Positions 34,144 through 42,184 of a stretch of 58,964 bases of DNA are shown piece by piece. Position numbers and translations under genes: made by a program. Each line of letters opens with the position of its first letter. The stretch's first letter is position 1. This DNA is from Bacteroidota bacterium (GTDB lineage: Bacteria > Bacteroidota > Bacteroidia > Chitinophagales > Chitinophagaceae): NCBI GenBank assembly GCA_013287475.1, contig JABDDT010000013.1:1-58964 (forward strand), given 5' to 3'. The notes below the pieces were generated by a model, which ran no database searches, was not told the DNA's origin, and saw only the letters and a program-made list of their open reading frames with translations.

Positions 34144-35424
34144 TTAAATTAAATTTTTCTTTTTTAAACCGTAAAGCGTGAAAAGTTGAATAAGCGCAGT
34201 AATACCCAATAAAGATAGAATATTCATCCATATGTCCCTTAGTTTTCCCCCTACCAGAAAGAGTCCGTAATAAGCTTCGAGTGCCCAGTGAAGTGGCGAG
34301 ATGCTGAGAAATTTTTGAAGGTTGGCCGGCATCGCAAAAGATGGAACGAGCAATCCTCCGAGAGCGGCGAGAATCAATATGGAAATGGCGCCGAAACCAT
34401 TTGATTGTTCCGGAGTATTTGCAAAGACTCCGACACAAATTGCGTAGCTCACCGCACAATATCCGCATACGATCGTAACGGTGAGAAGTCCCCAGATATC
34501 AGCTGGAAGATTTAAGGCTGGTAGTCCGATATAAGGGAATAATTTATTTCCAATCAGAAAAACAACGGTGGCCTGCAAAAATGTTACCAGCAGATAAACG
34601 AATTGCTTTGAAAACAATGCATTCATATAACTGGCGGGTAATGTTTTTAACCTTATAAAACTTCCACTGTTTTTTTCTCTCACCATAACGCCACCCAGGG
34701 ATATAACGATGAAGAACATAGCAAAAATGGTCCAGGCAGGAACGTTGTGCTGGGATGCGTTGGGCACGGTTCGGTTACCGCTGCTGGAGAGGGGAATTTC
34801 TGAAATGGGAAACTGTCCGAAAAGGATCTGTTTTTCAAGATCCTGCGGAATTTCTTTCTGGTTGACTGCCTCATATAATTTTTTCACGATCGCTTCTCCC
34901 TGTAAAACCTGAACTGCACTATTCAATGCGCCATCCACAGAATGCCGGAAGGAAGCCTGCATCACCGGATTATAATACATTTTCAGGGAATCAGCCTTCT
35001 CCTTAAGCGGAGTTGATTTCTCATTTAATGAATCAGGATCTGATAATGAGCGCGTGGCAATTTCTTCTGCCTTATTCTTAATTAGTTTAGTAAAACCTTT
35101 CGGGATCACCAGGGCAACCAGGGCATCCTTACTAAGTATATGTGATGAAATTTTATTTTCAGTCACGGCAGAATCGGAAATCTGCAATTTGAATAATCCG
35201 ATTTTACTGATCTCATTGATCAGCTTCAGGCTTAGACTATCGTTATCATTATTATAAATGACAAGGGAAATTTTATTGTTGTTTACGAGTTCAAATGTGC
35301 TGTTCTGAACACTTGTAATAACAACAACAAAGAGAATGGGCATAAAAAACATCATGAAGAGTCCTACCCTGTCGCGCAGGAGGATTTTCATATCTTTTAT
35401 TATGGTTGCCCAGAGTATATGCAT
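34144..35424 (-). CDS. ABC-2-type transporter permease
   Basis: I chose the ATG at 35424 (MHILWATIIKDMKILLRDR), one base after the stop of the ATPase gene; the longer frame would overlap the ATPase C-terminus. One N-terminal membrane helix (GLFMMFFMPILFVVVITSV) is followed by a large extracytoplasmic domain of about 200 residues and then five helices (TIFAMFFIVISLGGVMV through ITALIQLFTLYGL). This YhhJ/ABC-2 architecture, paired with the ATPase upstream, suggests export of the pigment or a lipid intermediate across the inner membrane. The direction and substrate are inferred from context. Confidence 0.85.
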   Translation of the reverse strand: MHILWATIIKDMKILLRDRVGLFMMFFMPILFVVVITSVQNSTFELVNNNKISLVIYNNDNDSLSLKLINEISKIGLFKLQISDSAVTENKISSHILSKDALVALVIPKGFTKLIKNKAEEIATRSLSDPDSLNEKSTPLKEKADSLKMYYNPVMQASFRHSVDGALNSAVQVLQGEAIVKKLYEAVNQKEIPQDLEKQILFGQFPISEIPLSSSGNRTVPNASQHNVPAWTIFAMFFIVISLGGVMVREKNSGSFIRLKTLPASYMNALFSKQFVYLLVTFLQATVVFLIGNKLFPYIGLPALNLPADIWGLLTVTIVCGYCAVSYAICVGVFANTPEQSNGFGAISILILAALGGLLVPSFAMPANLQKFLSISPLHWALEAYYGLFLVGGKLRDIWMNILSLLGITALIQLFTLYGLKKKNLI

Positions 35425-35425
35425 A

Positions 35426-36181
35426 TCAGTCCCGGAAACTTTTACCTGTGAGTTCAAGAAATAATCCTTCCATTCCCTCATGACCGTGTTCTGATAACAG
35501 AACGTCCAGACTGTCGTGTGCGATTATTTTTCCATCATCGATCAGCGCAATTTTATTACATAATTCGGCTGCTTCTTCCAGTTGATGTGAAGAATATATG
35601 AGTGTGGTACCGGTTTCATTTTGTTTCTTAAGATAGTTGATGATGGCGTGTCGTGACTGAACGTCAACACCCACGGTCGGTTCATCCAGAAATAAAACCT
35701 TTGGTTCGTGCATAACACCGATGGCCAGATTGACCCTCCGCTTCATACCTCCCGAGAATGTTATTAAGTCACGATTCCCTACAGAAGTTAAACCAAGTAT
35801 TTCGAGTAATTCTTCTGTCCTGTTTTTAATTTGCCGGCGTGTAAGTCCGTACCATGCACCATAGAAGGCCAGGTTTTCCCTGGGTGATAATTCGGGATAA
35901 AATGAGAAATCCTGTGGTACAAATCCAAATATACTGTTGACGTATTTCGGATGGTGATTGATTTCGTGTTCAAGCAGTTTAATACTTCCTCCAGAATATT
36001 TCAGGATGCCGGTCATCAGGTTCATGAGAGTGGTTTTTCCTGCACCATTTGGTCCGAATAACCCAAATCTTTCACCTGCGCTGATCTGTAGATTAAAATT
36101 TTTGAAAAAAACGCCTTCTCTCCCCGGATACTGGAATTCCAGGTCTTTAATGACTATGGCGTGACTGTTCATTCCGGCCAC
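35426..36181 (-). CDS. ABC transporter ATP-binding protein
   Basis: The protein has 251 residues. Walker A is GPNGAGKTT (residues 43-51), the Q-loop is in FVPQDFSFYPELSPREN, the signature is TFSGGMKRRVNLA, and Walker B is VLFLDEPTVGVD; the H-switch is in YSSHQLEEAA. It powers the ABC-2 permease encoded directly downstream. Its start overlaps the end of the BtrH-like gene by 13 bases; the Met at 36172 is an alternative start. Confidence 0.92.
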   Translation of the reverse strand: MAGMNSHAIVIKDLEFQYPGREGVFFKNFNLQISAGERFGLFGPNGAGKTTLMNLMTGILKYSGGSIKLLEHEINHHPKYVNSIFGFVPQDFSFYPELSPRENLAFYGAWYGLTRRQIKNRTEELLEILGLTSVGNRDLITFSGGMKRRVNLAIGVMHEPKVLFLDEPTVGVDVQSRHAIINYLKKQNETGTTLIYSSHQLEEAAELCNKIALIDDGKIIAHDSLDVLLSEHGHEGMEGLFLELTGKSFRD

Positions 36182-37185
36182 TTTATTTTTGACAATGCCT
36201 GAAAGGCCTGTTTTTCTATATCGGCTACTGTATAAAGATAATCGCTCATCACATTGAAATCTGCCTGGCTGCCGATACGCCCTTTATAAATTCCTGCAGC
36301 CTGGACTGCCGCCGAGCGCCAGACATCACCTGCTTTTGTAAACTGTCTGGATAGATCTGCCAGTTCATCCAGGGGTATATATGCATAAGCTTCCTGTAAA
36401 AATGCTCCGTATATAAATCGGAATCCTCCACCGCCTGTTCCGATTTCTTCCTGCATACGTACCAGTTGGGCAAGGTAGCTTCCCGCTTTCTGGGGACCAA
36501 GTTTATCCCGCCATTGTCTTATTTTTTTAGCTGTATAACGAATTCCATTTATACCTGTGATCGGTCCAGGTATGTGCAGCATCAGGAATGCATTGCGTTT
36601 GATGCCTTTCTTAATCGCCTTTTTTATCTGTTCGTTTGTTACTTCCTGTTTTACTTTGGGATAATACAACTGACCCCGCGGAGCAAAGGCTCCTTTTGCA
36701 AAACGAACCCTTTCCAGTTCGTAACTGCTCAACGAAGTTGCCATTTCCATGACCGGATCGCTTATCAGGTAATTGTCTTCCTCTTTTCCAAATACGATCA
36801 GGTTATGTGCATTAAAATGAAAGCGGTATTCCTTGGGAAAATAAGTCAGGTAATAAACTCCTACCTGGCATCCTACAGGCTGACCTGCGGCCAGGCATTC
36901 CATCAAAATTCTTTCGGCTTCCTGCTTTGATCTGAATTTTTTTCTCTCCACTTTAATACCAAGAGCCTTACAGGTTCTTTTAAAAATCAATCCGGGCTGG
37001 GTGCGAAAAGCAATCGCAGGGCCGTTATTGATTATCATAAAGGGAATATAAATGTAGAATAGTCCCGAACCGATACCGAAGGCAAGAGGTTCTGTAATCT
37101 GGTTTACTCCGTGATGCCGGAGTAGACTGGTAGTAACACCGTTTTCACAATGGGCTGCCTGCGTGTGCTTAAAGTCAAGCTTCAT
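36169..37185 (-). CDS. BtrH N-terminal-domain protein, possible acyltransferase
   Basis: The protein has 338 residues. The start, HTQAAHCENGVTTSLLRHHGVNQITEPLAFGIGSGLFYIYIPF, matches the BtrH N-terminal family (conserved His-Cys-Glu then FGIGSGL), in which Cys13 would be the nucleophile. A later FNAHNLIVFGKEEDNYLISDP supplies a His and Asp. BtrH itself transfers an ACP-bound acyl group to butirosin, so a role in moving an ACP-bound acyl chain to an acceptor is a fair inference. Proteins of this type are, to my knowledge, common in Bacteroidota flexirubin clusters. It overlaps genes on both sides. Confidence 0.75.
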   Translation of the reverse strand: MKLDFKHTQAAHCENGVTTSLLRHHGVNQITEPLAFGIGSGLFYIYIPFMIINNGPAIAFRTQPGLIFKRTCKALGIKVERKKFRSKQEAERILMECLAAGQPVGCQVGVYYLTYFPKEYRFHFNAHNLIVFGKEEDNYLISDPVMEMATSLSSYELERVRFAKGAFAPRGQLYYPKVKQEVTNEQIKKAIKKGIKRNAFLMLHIPGPITGINGIRYTAKKIRQWRDKLGPQKAGSYLAQLVRMQEEIGTGGGGFRFIYGAFLQEAYAYIPLDELADLSRQFTKAGDVWRSAAVQAAGIYKGRIGSQADFNVMSDYLYTVADIEKQAFQALSKIKWPE

Positions 37186-37582
37186 GTATATGCATTGTTT
37201 TTAAATCTTCCACAGACACTTCAAATAAAACTGCATATTTTTCAAGTTTTGATTGGGAAAGTTTTTCAAAGACAGAATACTTCATATGTTTTTTAACCTG
37301 CCATTTCCAAAAACCAGTATAGGCTGCCACGATGGGAATATCCATCACGCGGTATTCCATGAAAAATAAAAGGGGGCTGGCTTCTTTATTAATTACTTTT
37401 TGACGGGCTGCTTCAATACGTTGTTCAACATCTTTCCATGCCACTTCCAGCGCAGATGATTTCACTTCCCATCCGTTGCTCAGGGCTGTGCCATATTTAC
37501 CGGATTCATCCACGGCGTATACCACTTCACCGGTGATTTTTCCGAGTGCACCAAGGTCCTGGGGGATTTCTTCTTTTTTCAT
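37175..37582 (-). CDS. Conserved small protein of flexirubin-type clusters
   Basis: The protein has 135 residues and is cytoplasmic. It opens with KKEEIPQDLGALGKITGEVVYAVDESGKYGTALSNGWEVK, then a helix (VAWKDVEQRIEAARQKVINKE) and a C-terminal Lys-rich helical part that ends like a small HTH domain (WQVKKHMKYSVFEKLSQSKLEKYAVLFEVSVEDLK). I recall similar proteins next to darB in Bacteroidota but no assigned function. It overlaps the BtrH-like gene by 11 bases. The 124-base spacer behind its start holds two tandem-repeat families. Confidence 0.65.
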   Translation of the reverse strand: MKKEEIPQDLGALGKITGEVVYAVDESGKYGTALSNGWEVKSSALEVAWKDVEQRIEAARQKVINKEASPLLFFMEYRVMDIPIVAAYTGFWKWQVKKHMKYSVFEKLSQSKLEKYAVLFEVSVEDLKTMHIHEA

Positions 37583-37586
37583 ATTT

Positions 37587-37709
37587 TAAGCCCAAAGCTT
37601 TTTTTGGTTGGCGGTTGACTGTTGGCGGTTGGCGGTTGAATTCTGAGGCTTTAGGCTTTGGGCTTTAAGCTTTAGGCTTTAGGCTTTGGGCTTTAGGCTT
37701 TAGGCTTTA
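37587..37709. repeat. Two 7-mer arrays (GGTTGGC and GGCTTTA) in the darB spacer
   Basis: 37606-37638 has four to five units of GGTTGGC/GGTTGAC. 37648-37709 has about nine units of GGCTTTA/GGCTTTG/AGCTTTA and includes the darB stop codon (37707-37709). A short inverted arm, TAAGCCCAAAGC, is at 37587-37598. One unit family matches the 31.4-kb and 40.2-kb loci, the other the 50.4-kb locus. Confidence 0.85.
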
Positions 37710-38861
37710 ACATACCGTAAGCAACGCATACATATAGGAGAATCTCGAACTTTCCGGTACTAGCAACAAAATCTTTTGTCCGGCTTTCAATTTACCACTT
37801 TTAAAAACCTCATCCACCATAAAATAAACAGAGGCGGCCCCGACATTTCCAAGTGTACTTAGATTTATAACCCATTTTTCGTAAGGGATCGGTGTGCCGT
37901 TTTTAATCAACTGGTCATAAATCTTGGTGCGGAAGAAATCACTCGACATATGCGGAAGGAAGTAATCAACATCTGCCGGATCAAGGCCTTTTTCTTTGAA
38001 AAGTTTTGAAAGTTTAATTCCACCAAGCGGTACTATATTTTCGCTTAAGAGTTTTACATCCTGTTTAATACTCATGATGGATTTAGCCTGAATTTCTTCC
38101 GGCGTATAATCCAGGTATCCCTTAAGGTTTCCTGTTTCGAGTTTTTCACCACCCATATACATACAGGCTTCTTTTTTGTGCGCATAAGAAACACCTTCTA
38201 TCCATTCAATCCTCAAACTAAAACCTGTCGTGTTCATTTTATCTGTCAGCAAAAAAGCAGATGCTCCGTCTGACAACATCCAACGTAGGAATTCTTTTTC
38301 AAATCCGATATAAGGATTGTCCTCCAATTCCTTGAGTTTCCTGGCTTCATCTTCAAATATCTCAGATTTAAGTGCAGCTGAAAAACGTTCTGATCCGGTA
38401 GCAACCGCGTGCTGTGCATCGCCTGTTTTTACAGACATATACGCATATTTCAGGGCATGCATACCCGCACAGCAGACTCCGGAGGGTGAAACCACTTCAA
38501 TCGCTTCTGCTTCGGGCAGTTCCCCATGAACCATTACTGCATGTGATGGCATAATCTGGTCTGGGGATGAAGTTCCACAAACCAGCAGATCGATGGCTTT
38601 GATTTGTTCCCCATCATTGTCCAGCATTTTCCTGATGGCGAGAGCGGTCATTTCCGCGTTGGTGTGCGTGGGTTTTCCTTCTTTAGTCAGGGCATAAAAC
38701 CGGTTCTTGATCCCATTATTGCGCAGAACTATACGTTTTGATTTGGAGGGGCTTTTATTGATCAGGCCAAGGAACTCTTCCATCTCGTCATTGGATACCG
38801 GTTCATTGGGGAAATAAGTTGCCGTTTTTGTGATATATACCTCTTTGAACTCCATCTTCAT
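37707..38861 (-). CDS. darB: DarB-like beta-ketoacyl-ACP synthase III
   Basis: The protein has 384 residues. It opens with VYITKTATYFPNEPVSNDEMEEFLGLI, as I remember for Bacteroidota DarB. The FabH-type nucleophile is in SGVCCAGMHALKYA (Cys131 by alignment), with FLPHMSSDFF supplying the catalytic His and STLGNVGAAS the Asn. DarB condenses two acyl thioesters head to head, giving the precursor of a dialkylresorcinol, which forms the resorcinol half of flexirubin-type pigments. It lies 8 bases from the stop of the DarA-like gene's downstream end. A plain FabH is less likely because of the extended N-terminus and the DarA neighbour. Confidence 0.8.
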   Translation of the reverse strand: MKMEFKEVYITKTATYFPNEPVSNDEMEEFLGLINKSPSKSKRIVLRNNGIKNRFYALTKEGKPTHTNAEMTALAIRKMLDNDGEQIKAIDLLVCGTSSPDQIMPSHAVMVHGELPEAEAIEVVSPSGVCCAGMHALKYAYMSVKTGDAQHAVATGSERFSAALKSEIFEDEARKLKELEDNPYIGFEKEFLRWMLSDGASAFLLTDKMNTTGFSLRIEWIEGVSYAHKKEACMYMGGEKLETGNLKGYLDYTPEEIQAKSIMSIKQDVKLLSENIVPLGGIKLSKLFKEKGLDPADVDYFLPHMSSDFFRTKIYDQLIKNGTPIPYEKWVINLSTLGNVGAASVYFMVDEVFKSGKLKAGQKILLLVPESSRFSYMYALLTVC

Positions 38862-38868
38862 TACCGGA

Positions 38869-39768
38869 TTAATTCACGCCTGAATAATATTGTTTTTGTC
38901 TTCTAATTCGCCCGGATAGAAATGGTTTGAAAAAAATCGCATCTACCGTAAGGATAATCGGGGCCGCTATAAATAGCGCAATTAAAAGATAATATTTGAA
39001 TGCAACAAGCCAGGCATCTCTTTTTTTGCGCCTGGAAATAATACCTGCCCAGACTTTAAATATCTTCCTCGCTTTGCTCTCAATAAACATCAAGGCATAC
39101 TTTACCGGGACAGCACCCTGCTTTACCATTTCATCCTGAAATCCATGCCAGTTACCTTTTTCAAGATATGGAATGGCAGCTTCACCATAAGCTTTTGTAT
39201 TTAATATATCCTGTTCTGATACACCGGGTATGGGAAATATATTTAAAAAACGTTCCTTCTTTGCTTTGAACATCCAGTAAAAGATAGTAACGAAACTTAT
39301 AAAATTATGGTGACGGTCCACCAGGGCAATATTCCCCACCAGAGGAGCATCCATATTTTTTAGTACCGGTTTGATCTTCTCCATAGCGCTGAGCCACATA
39401 TTTCTGGCCCCTGTAATAGTAATGACAGGCGAATTCTTTGCCAGCTCTCTGAAAACAGGATCAAATAAAATAGTGTTGGAAGGTATGCTGGGTGAAAGAA
39501 ACCATGGCTGGTATCCCAGAATGATCAGATCGTATTTTGATTCTTTAAAAGAGAAGGGCTGAAGCTGACCGGGAACCTGCAATACACAGTCGGGCATTAC
39601 TGAAAAAAACGATTTGCCTGTCCACGGAAACGGATATGGCTGTACCGGATAAACGTGCAGCTTTTCCACCGACGCTCCCGCCTGGGTAAAAGGCAGGGTA
39701 AAATGATCTATAATCTGTTCTAATTGGCCGGATTGCGAATAAAATAACGCTAATACTTTTTTGCCCAT
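38869..39768 (-). CDS. darA: DarA-like dialkylresorcinol condensing enzyme
   Basis: I placed the start at 39768 (MGKKVLALFYSQSGQLEQII), nine residues inside the longest frame. The N-terminus has a flavodoxin-like phosphate loop, FYSQSGQL, followed by YPVQPYPFPWTGKSFFSVMPDCVLQ, which I associate with the DarA family. A hydrophobic helix near the C-terminus (YYLLIALFIAAPIILTVDAIFF) suggests membrane attachment. DarA acts with DarB to form the dialkylresorcinol ring. Adjacency to the DarB-like gene in the same orientation is strong support; naming rests on remembered family features. Confidence 0.75.
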   Translation of the reverse strand: MGKKVLALFYSQSGQLEQIIDHFTLPFTQAGASVEKLHVYPVQPYPFPWTGKSFFSVMPDCVLQVPGQLQPFSFKESKYDLIILGYQPWFLSPSIPSNTILFDPVFRELAKNSPVITITGARNMWLSAMEKIKPVLKNMDAPLVGNIALVDRHHNFISFVTIFYWMFKAKKERFLNIFPIPGVSEQDILNTKAYGEAAIPYLEKGNWHGFQDEMVKQGAVPVKYALMFIESKARKIFKVWAGIISRRKKRDAWLVAFKYYLLIALFIAAPIILTVDAIFFKPFLSGRIRRQKQYYSGVN

Positions 39769-39781
39769 TGTAGGCTCGAAG

Positions 39782-40306
39782 TTAAGAAACCTCAAGCTTT
39801 AAAAACTTCGATTTTTTGCTGTAACTGACGATGATTTGCTGTAGCTCATCCGGTAATAATTTATAAGATTTCTGTATGAATTCACTGTCTTTTTCTATAT
39901 CATTTTTATAACCAAGGACACCCGGAGCATGTTCCTGAATTATCAGCCTCAGAAAGCGATATTCCGTATTTTCAGGATCGTCTCTGATTGCTGCTTCCAG
40001 CATTTTACGTCCCGCCTTAAACAGGCGCAACTTTATAGCAGGCGGGGCATTAAAACCTGCCTTTTTCATGAGTAAAGCTCCTGTAAATGCATCCTGGATT
40101 TCAGCAGGCACCGTTTGCAATTCTTTCAGTTGGGCATTTACCAGGTCCTTATTGCTTTCTTCCATGGCTTTGTAAAAAGCGGTCCTGTCAATAATATACA
40201 GCTGACAGGAGGCAGTTGACAGTTGACTGAATTTTTTAGCCTTTGTTGAAAAAAAGATCAAGCAAGAAATATTAAACAGAAAAAGAAATTTCAATTTGAA
40301 AACCAT
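39782..40306 (-). CDS. Hypothetical secreted helical protein of the pigment cluster
   Basis: The protein has 174 residues with a signal peptide (FLFLFNISCLIFFSTKA). The mature part is helical and charged (MEESNKDLVNAQLKELQTVPAE, then AFTGALLMKKAGFNAPPAIKLRLFKAGRKMLEAAIRDDP), with a TPR-like feel. No family is recognised. Oddity: the residues just after the signal peptide (FSQLSTASCQLY) are encoded by the 7-mer repeat that also occurs upstream of the start, so the N-terminus has been extended in frame by repeat DNA. It lies 13 bases upstream of the DarA-like gene. Confidence 0.6.
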   Translation of the reverse strand: MVFKLKFLFLFNISCLIFFSTKAKKFSQLSTASCQLYIIDRTAFYKAMEESNKDLVNAQLKELQTVPAEIQDAFTGALLMKKAGFNAPPAIKLRLFKAGRKMLEAAIRDDPENTEYRFLRLIIQEHAPGVLGYKNDIEKDSEFIQKSYKLLPDELQQIIVSYSKKSKFLKLEVS

Positions 40307-40357
40307 AGTTATTATATTTCAAGACCCTGTCATCTGTCAACTGCCTACAGTCAACTA
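40201..40357. repeat. Inverted 7-mer repeat enclosing a start codon (CAGTTGA / CAACTGT type)
   Basis: The left arm (40201-40230, GGCAGTTGACAGTTGACTGA) lies inside the coding region after the signal peptide. The right arm (40327-40357, CTGTCAACTGCCTACAGTC) lies upstream of the start and reaches the stop codon of the ligase gene. GGCAGTTGACAG is a perfect inverted match. The start codon at 40306 lies between the arms, as at the PQQ-dehydrogenase gene. Confidence 0.75.
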
Positions 40358-41650
40358 TATTCTTTTATCAATAAATTTCACCGGTTTCCTGCTTTCTCCG
40401 GGAAATTGGAGTTTTTGTATTTCTTCAGCGGTCACATATTTAATGTGAGGTGTTACCCGCAATCTGGCTTGCAGATAAGCCCGAATGCGGTGATCCGACT
40501 CTTCGGTATTTTTAATTGGTAAGATGTACAGTAATACTTCATCGGTTCCGATTTCATTTGAAAATACTTCTGCCACGTAATCTGAAATGTCTTCCATTCC
40601 AGTAAGCAAATCGAAAAGCGCTGGTGCAAACAAAGTTGTTCCCTTAAACTTTATCATTTGTTTTTTTCTTCCAATTACTGGAGATAATCTCAACGTATGC
40701 CGGCCGCAGATACAGGGCTCATCATGTGCAATGCAAATATCACCCGTTTTATATCTTAACAGGGGCATTCCCTCCACGCCCAATGTACTGATGGTTACCT
40801 CACCAGCTTCGCCTTTTTGAACTGGCTGACCCTGGTCATTCAAAATTTCAACAATAACCAGATCAGGCTGGTGATGACCTCCTTTACCGGCTTCACATTC
40901 CGTAAATGCTGTTTGCATTTCGGTGGATGCATAGGTAGAAAAAAGTTTCAGATTCCAATTGTCTGTAATTTTCTTTCCCAATACATTCAATGAGAAATCC
41001 GGCTGCCGGATATTTTCACCGATGCAAATTGCTTTTTTGATGGATGAATCTGTCAGATCGATATTATGGTCCGATGCATATTGAATTAGTTTCAAAATAA
41101 AAGAGGGTACCGCTACCAAAACCGTAGTCTTAAGCCGGAAAATAGTTTCCCATTGAAGGGAAGGCACGCCTGGCCCCACACGAATGACGGCTGCCCCGAG
41201 CTTTCGTATTCCGGAATAATATGCCATCCCCGCCATGAACTGACGATCCAGTGTAAGCAGCAACTGAAAAATATCTTCGGATCCGCAGCCTGCACAGCTA
41301 AATGATTTGAATTCATTATATGCAAGTCTTTGAAGATCTCTTTCTGTAAGGGCTATTGTAACGGGTGCACCCAGGGTTCCTGAAGTGGAAGTATATTCAA
41401 TCACCGAAGAAAGAGGAACGCAAAGAAACTCATCGTTATATAATTGCAGTTCTTCCTTGCCTGTTGCAGGTATCCATTTCAGATCTTCCAGATGACGGAT
41501 CTTATCCGGATCTATTTTATGTTCTCTGAAGATTTTTTGATAATAGGGTGAATTAGTCTTGAGATAAGCCAGGAGATCATGCATTTTGTTTTCCTGGTTT
41601 TTCCGAATCTCCGGCTGGTTGAGAAATATTTTACCTGATGAATTGTTCAT
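40355..41650 (-). CDS. PaaK-like adenylate-forming ligase
   Basis: The protein has 431 residues, the length of phenylacetate-CoA ligase-type enzymes. The ATP-binding motif is YTSTSGTLGAPVTIAL, followed by the core EMQTAFTECEAGKGGHHQ and LLRYKTGDICI, and a C-terminal domain with GRKKQMIKFKGTTLF. It activates a carboxylate, probably an aryl acid such as coumarate or 4-hydroxybenzoate-type starter, as an acyl-AMP and loads it onto CoA or the ACP to prime polyene synthesis (the role given to ApeH-type enzymes elsewhere). Substrate is inferred. Its start overlaps the AcpS stop by 4 bases. Confidence 0.8.
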   Translation of the reverse strand: MNNSSGKIFLNQPEIRKNQENKMHDLLAYLKTNSPYYQKIFREHKIDPDKIRHLEDLKWIPATGKEELQLYNDEFLCVPLSSVIEYTSTSGTLGAPVTIALTERDLQRLAYNEFKSFSCAGCGSEDIFQLLLTLDRQFMAGMAYYSGIRKLGAAVIRVGPGVPSLQWETIFRLKTTVLVAVPSFILKLIQYASDHNIDLTDSSIKKAICIGENIRQPDFSLNVLGKKITDNWNLKLFSTYASTEMQTAFTECEAGKGGHHQPDLVIVEILNDQGQPVQKGEAGEVTISTLGVEGMPLLRYKTGDICIAHDEPCICGRHTLRLSPVIGRKKQMIKFKGTTLFAPALFDLLTGMEDISDYVAEVFSNEIGTDEVLLYILPIKNTEESDHRIRAYLQARLRVTPHIKYVTAEEIQKLQFPGESRKPVKFIDKRI

Positions 41651-42021
41651 GATTCCAGGATAACGAAGGCTGTTGCCATGGTTTTTAAATGAGAAAGAGA
41701 AACATGGATGATTTGTATTCCCAGGTGTGCCAGCTCTTTTTCAGTCTGTCCCGAGATTTGTAAAACAGGTTTCCCGTTCTCCAGATTTACAATTTCAATT
41801 TCATTAAATGATAACCCACTGCTCCATCCACTGCCCAGGGCCTTCATAAATGCTTCTTTTGCTGCAAATCTTGCCGCATAGTGTTCATATGGTGAAGCTT
41901 TTGAATTGCAATATTTTATTTCTCCCCTGGAAAATACAAGCTCACGGAATCCAGTATCCCTTCCAACACTGTTGGCGATGCGTTCTACTTCAATGATATC
42001 GATGCCGATGCCTAAAATCAT
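41647..42021 (-). CDS. Holo-ACP synthase-type 4'-phosphopantetheinyl transferase
   Basis: The protein has 124 residues, typical of AcpS. The metal-binding motifs are GIGIDIIEVERI (Asp8) and ARFAAKEAFMKALGSG (Glu56). It transfers phosphopantetheine from CoA to the conserved Ser of the ACP in this operon. Because it is embedded in the pigment operon it may be a dedicated enzyme and not the housekeeping AcpS. It overlaps the ligase gene by 4 bases. A 7- or 8-mer repeat-rich spacer of 161 bases separates it from the C45 hydrolase gene. Confidence 0.88.
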   Translation of the reverse strand: MILGIGIDIIEVERIANSVGRDTGFRELVFSRGEIKYCNSKASPYEHYAARFAAKEAFMKALGSGWSSGLSFNEIEIVNLENGKPVLQISGQTEKELAHLGIQIIHVSLSHLKTMATAFVILES

Positions 42022-42034
42022 AGAGAGCTATTAC

Positions 42035-42184
42035 AAGAGTATAAGAGTATAGGAGTATAAGAGTATAGGAGTGTAGGAGGAAGAGATCTAAATTTCATAA
42101 TAATCATCATTATTTTCTTAAAATATTTAATTTAAACCCTACAATTTCACTCATATACTCTTATACTCTTATACTCTTATACTC
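42035..42184. repeat. Inverted 8-mer arrays (GAGTATAA / ACTCTTAT)
   Basis: The left arm (42035-42080) has five to six units of GAGTATAA/GAGTATAG/GAGTGTAG. The right arm (about 42148-42184) has four units of ACTCTTAT and covers the stop codon of the C45 hydrolase gene. The arms are reverse complements across about 65 AT-rich bases and fill the spacer upstream of acpS. Confidence 0.85.
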
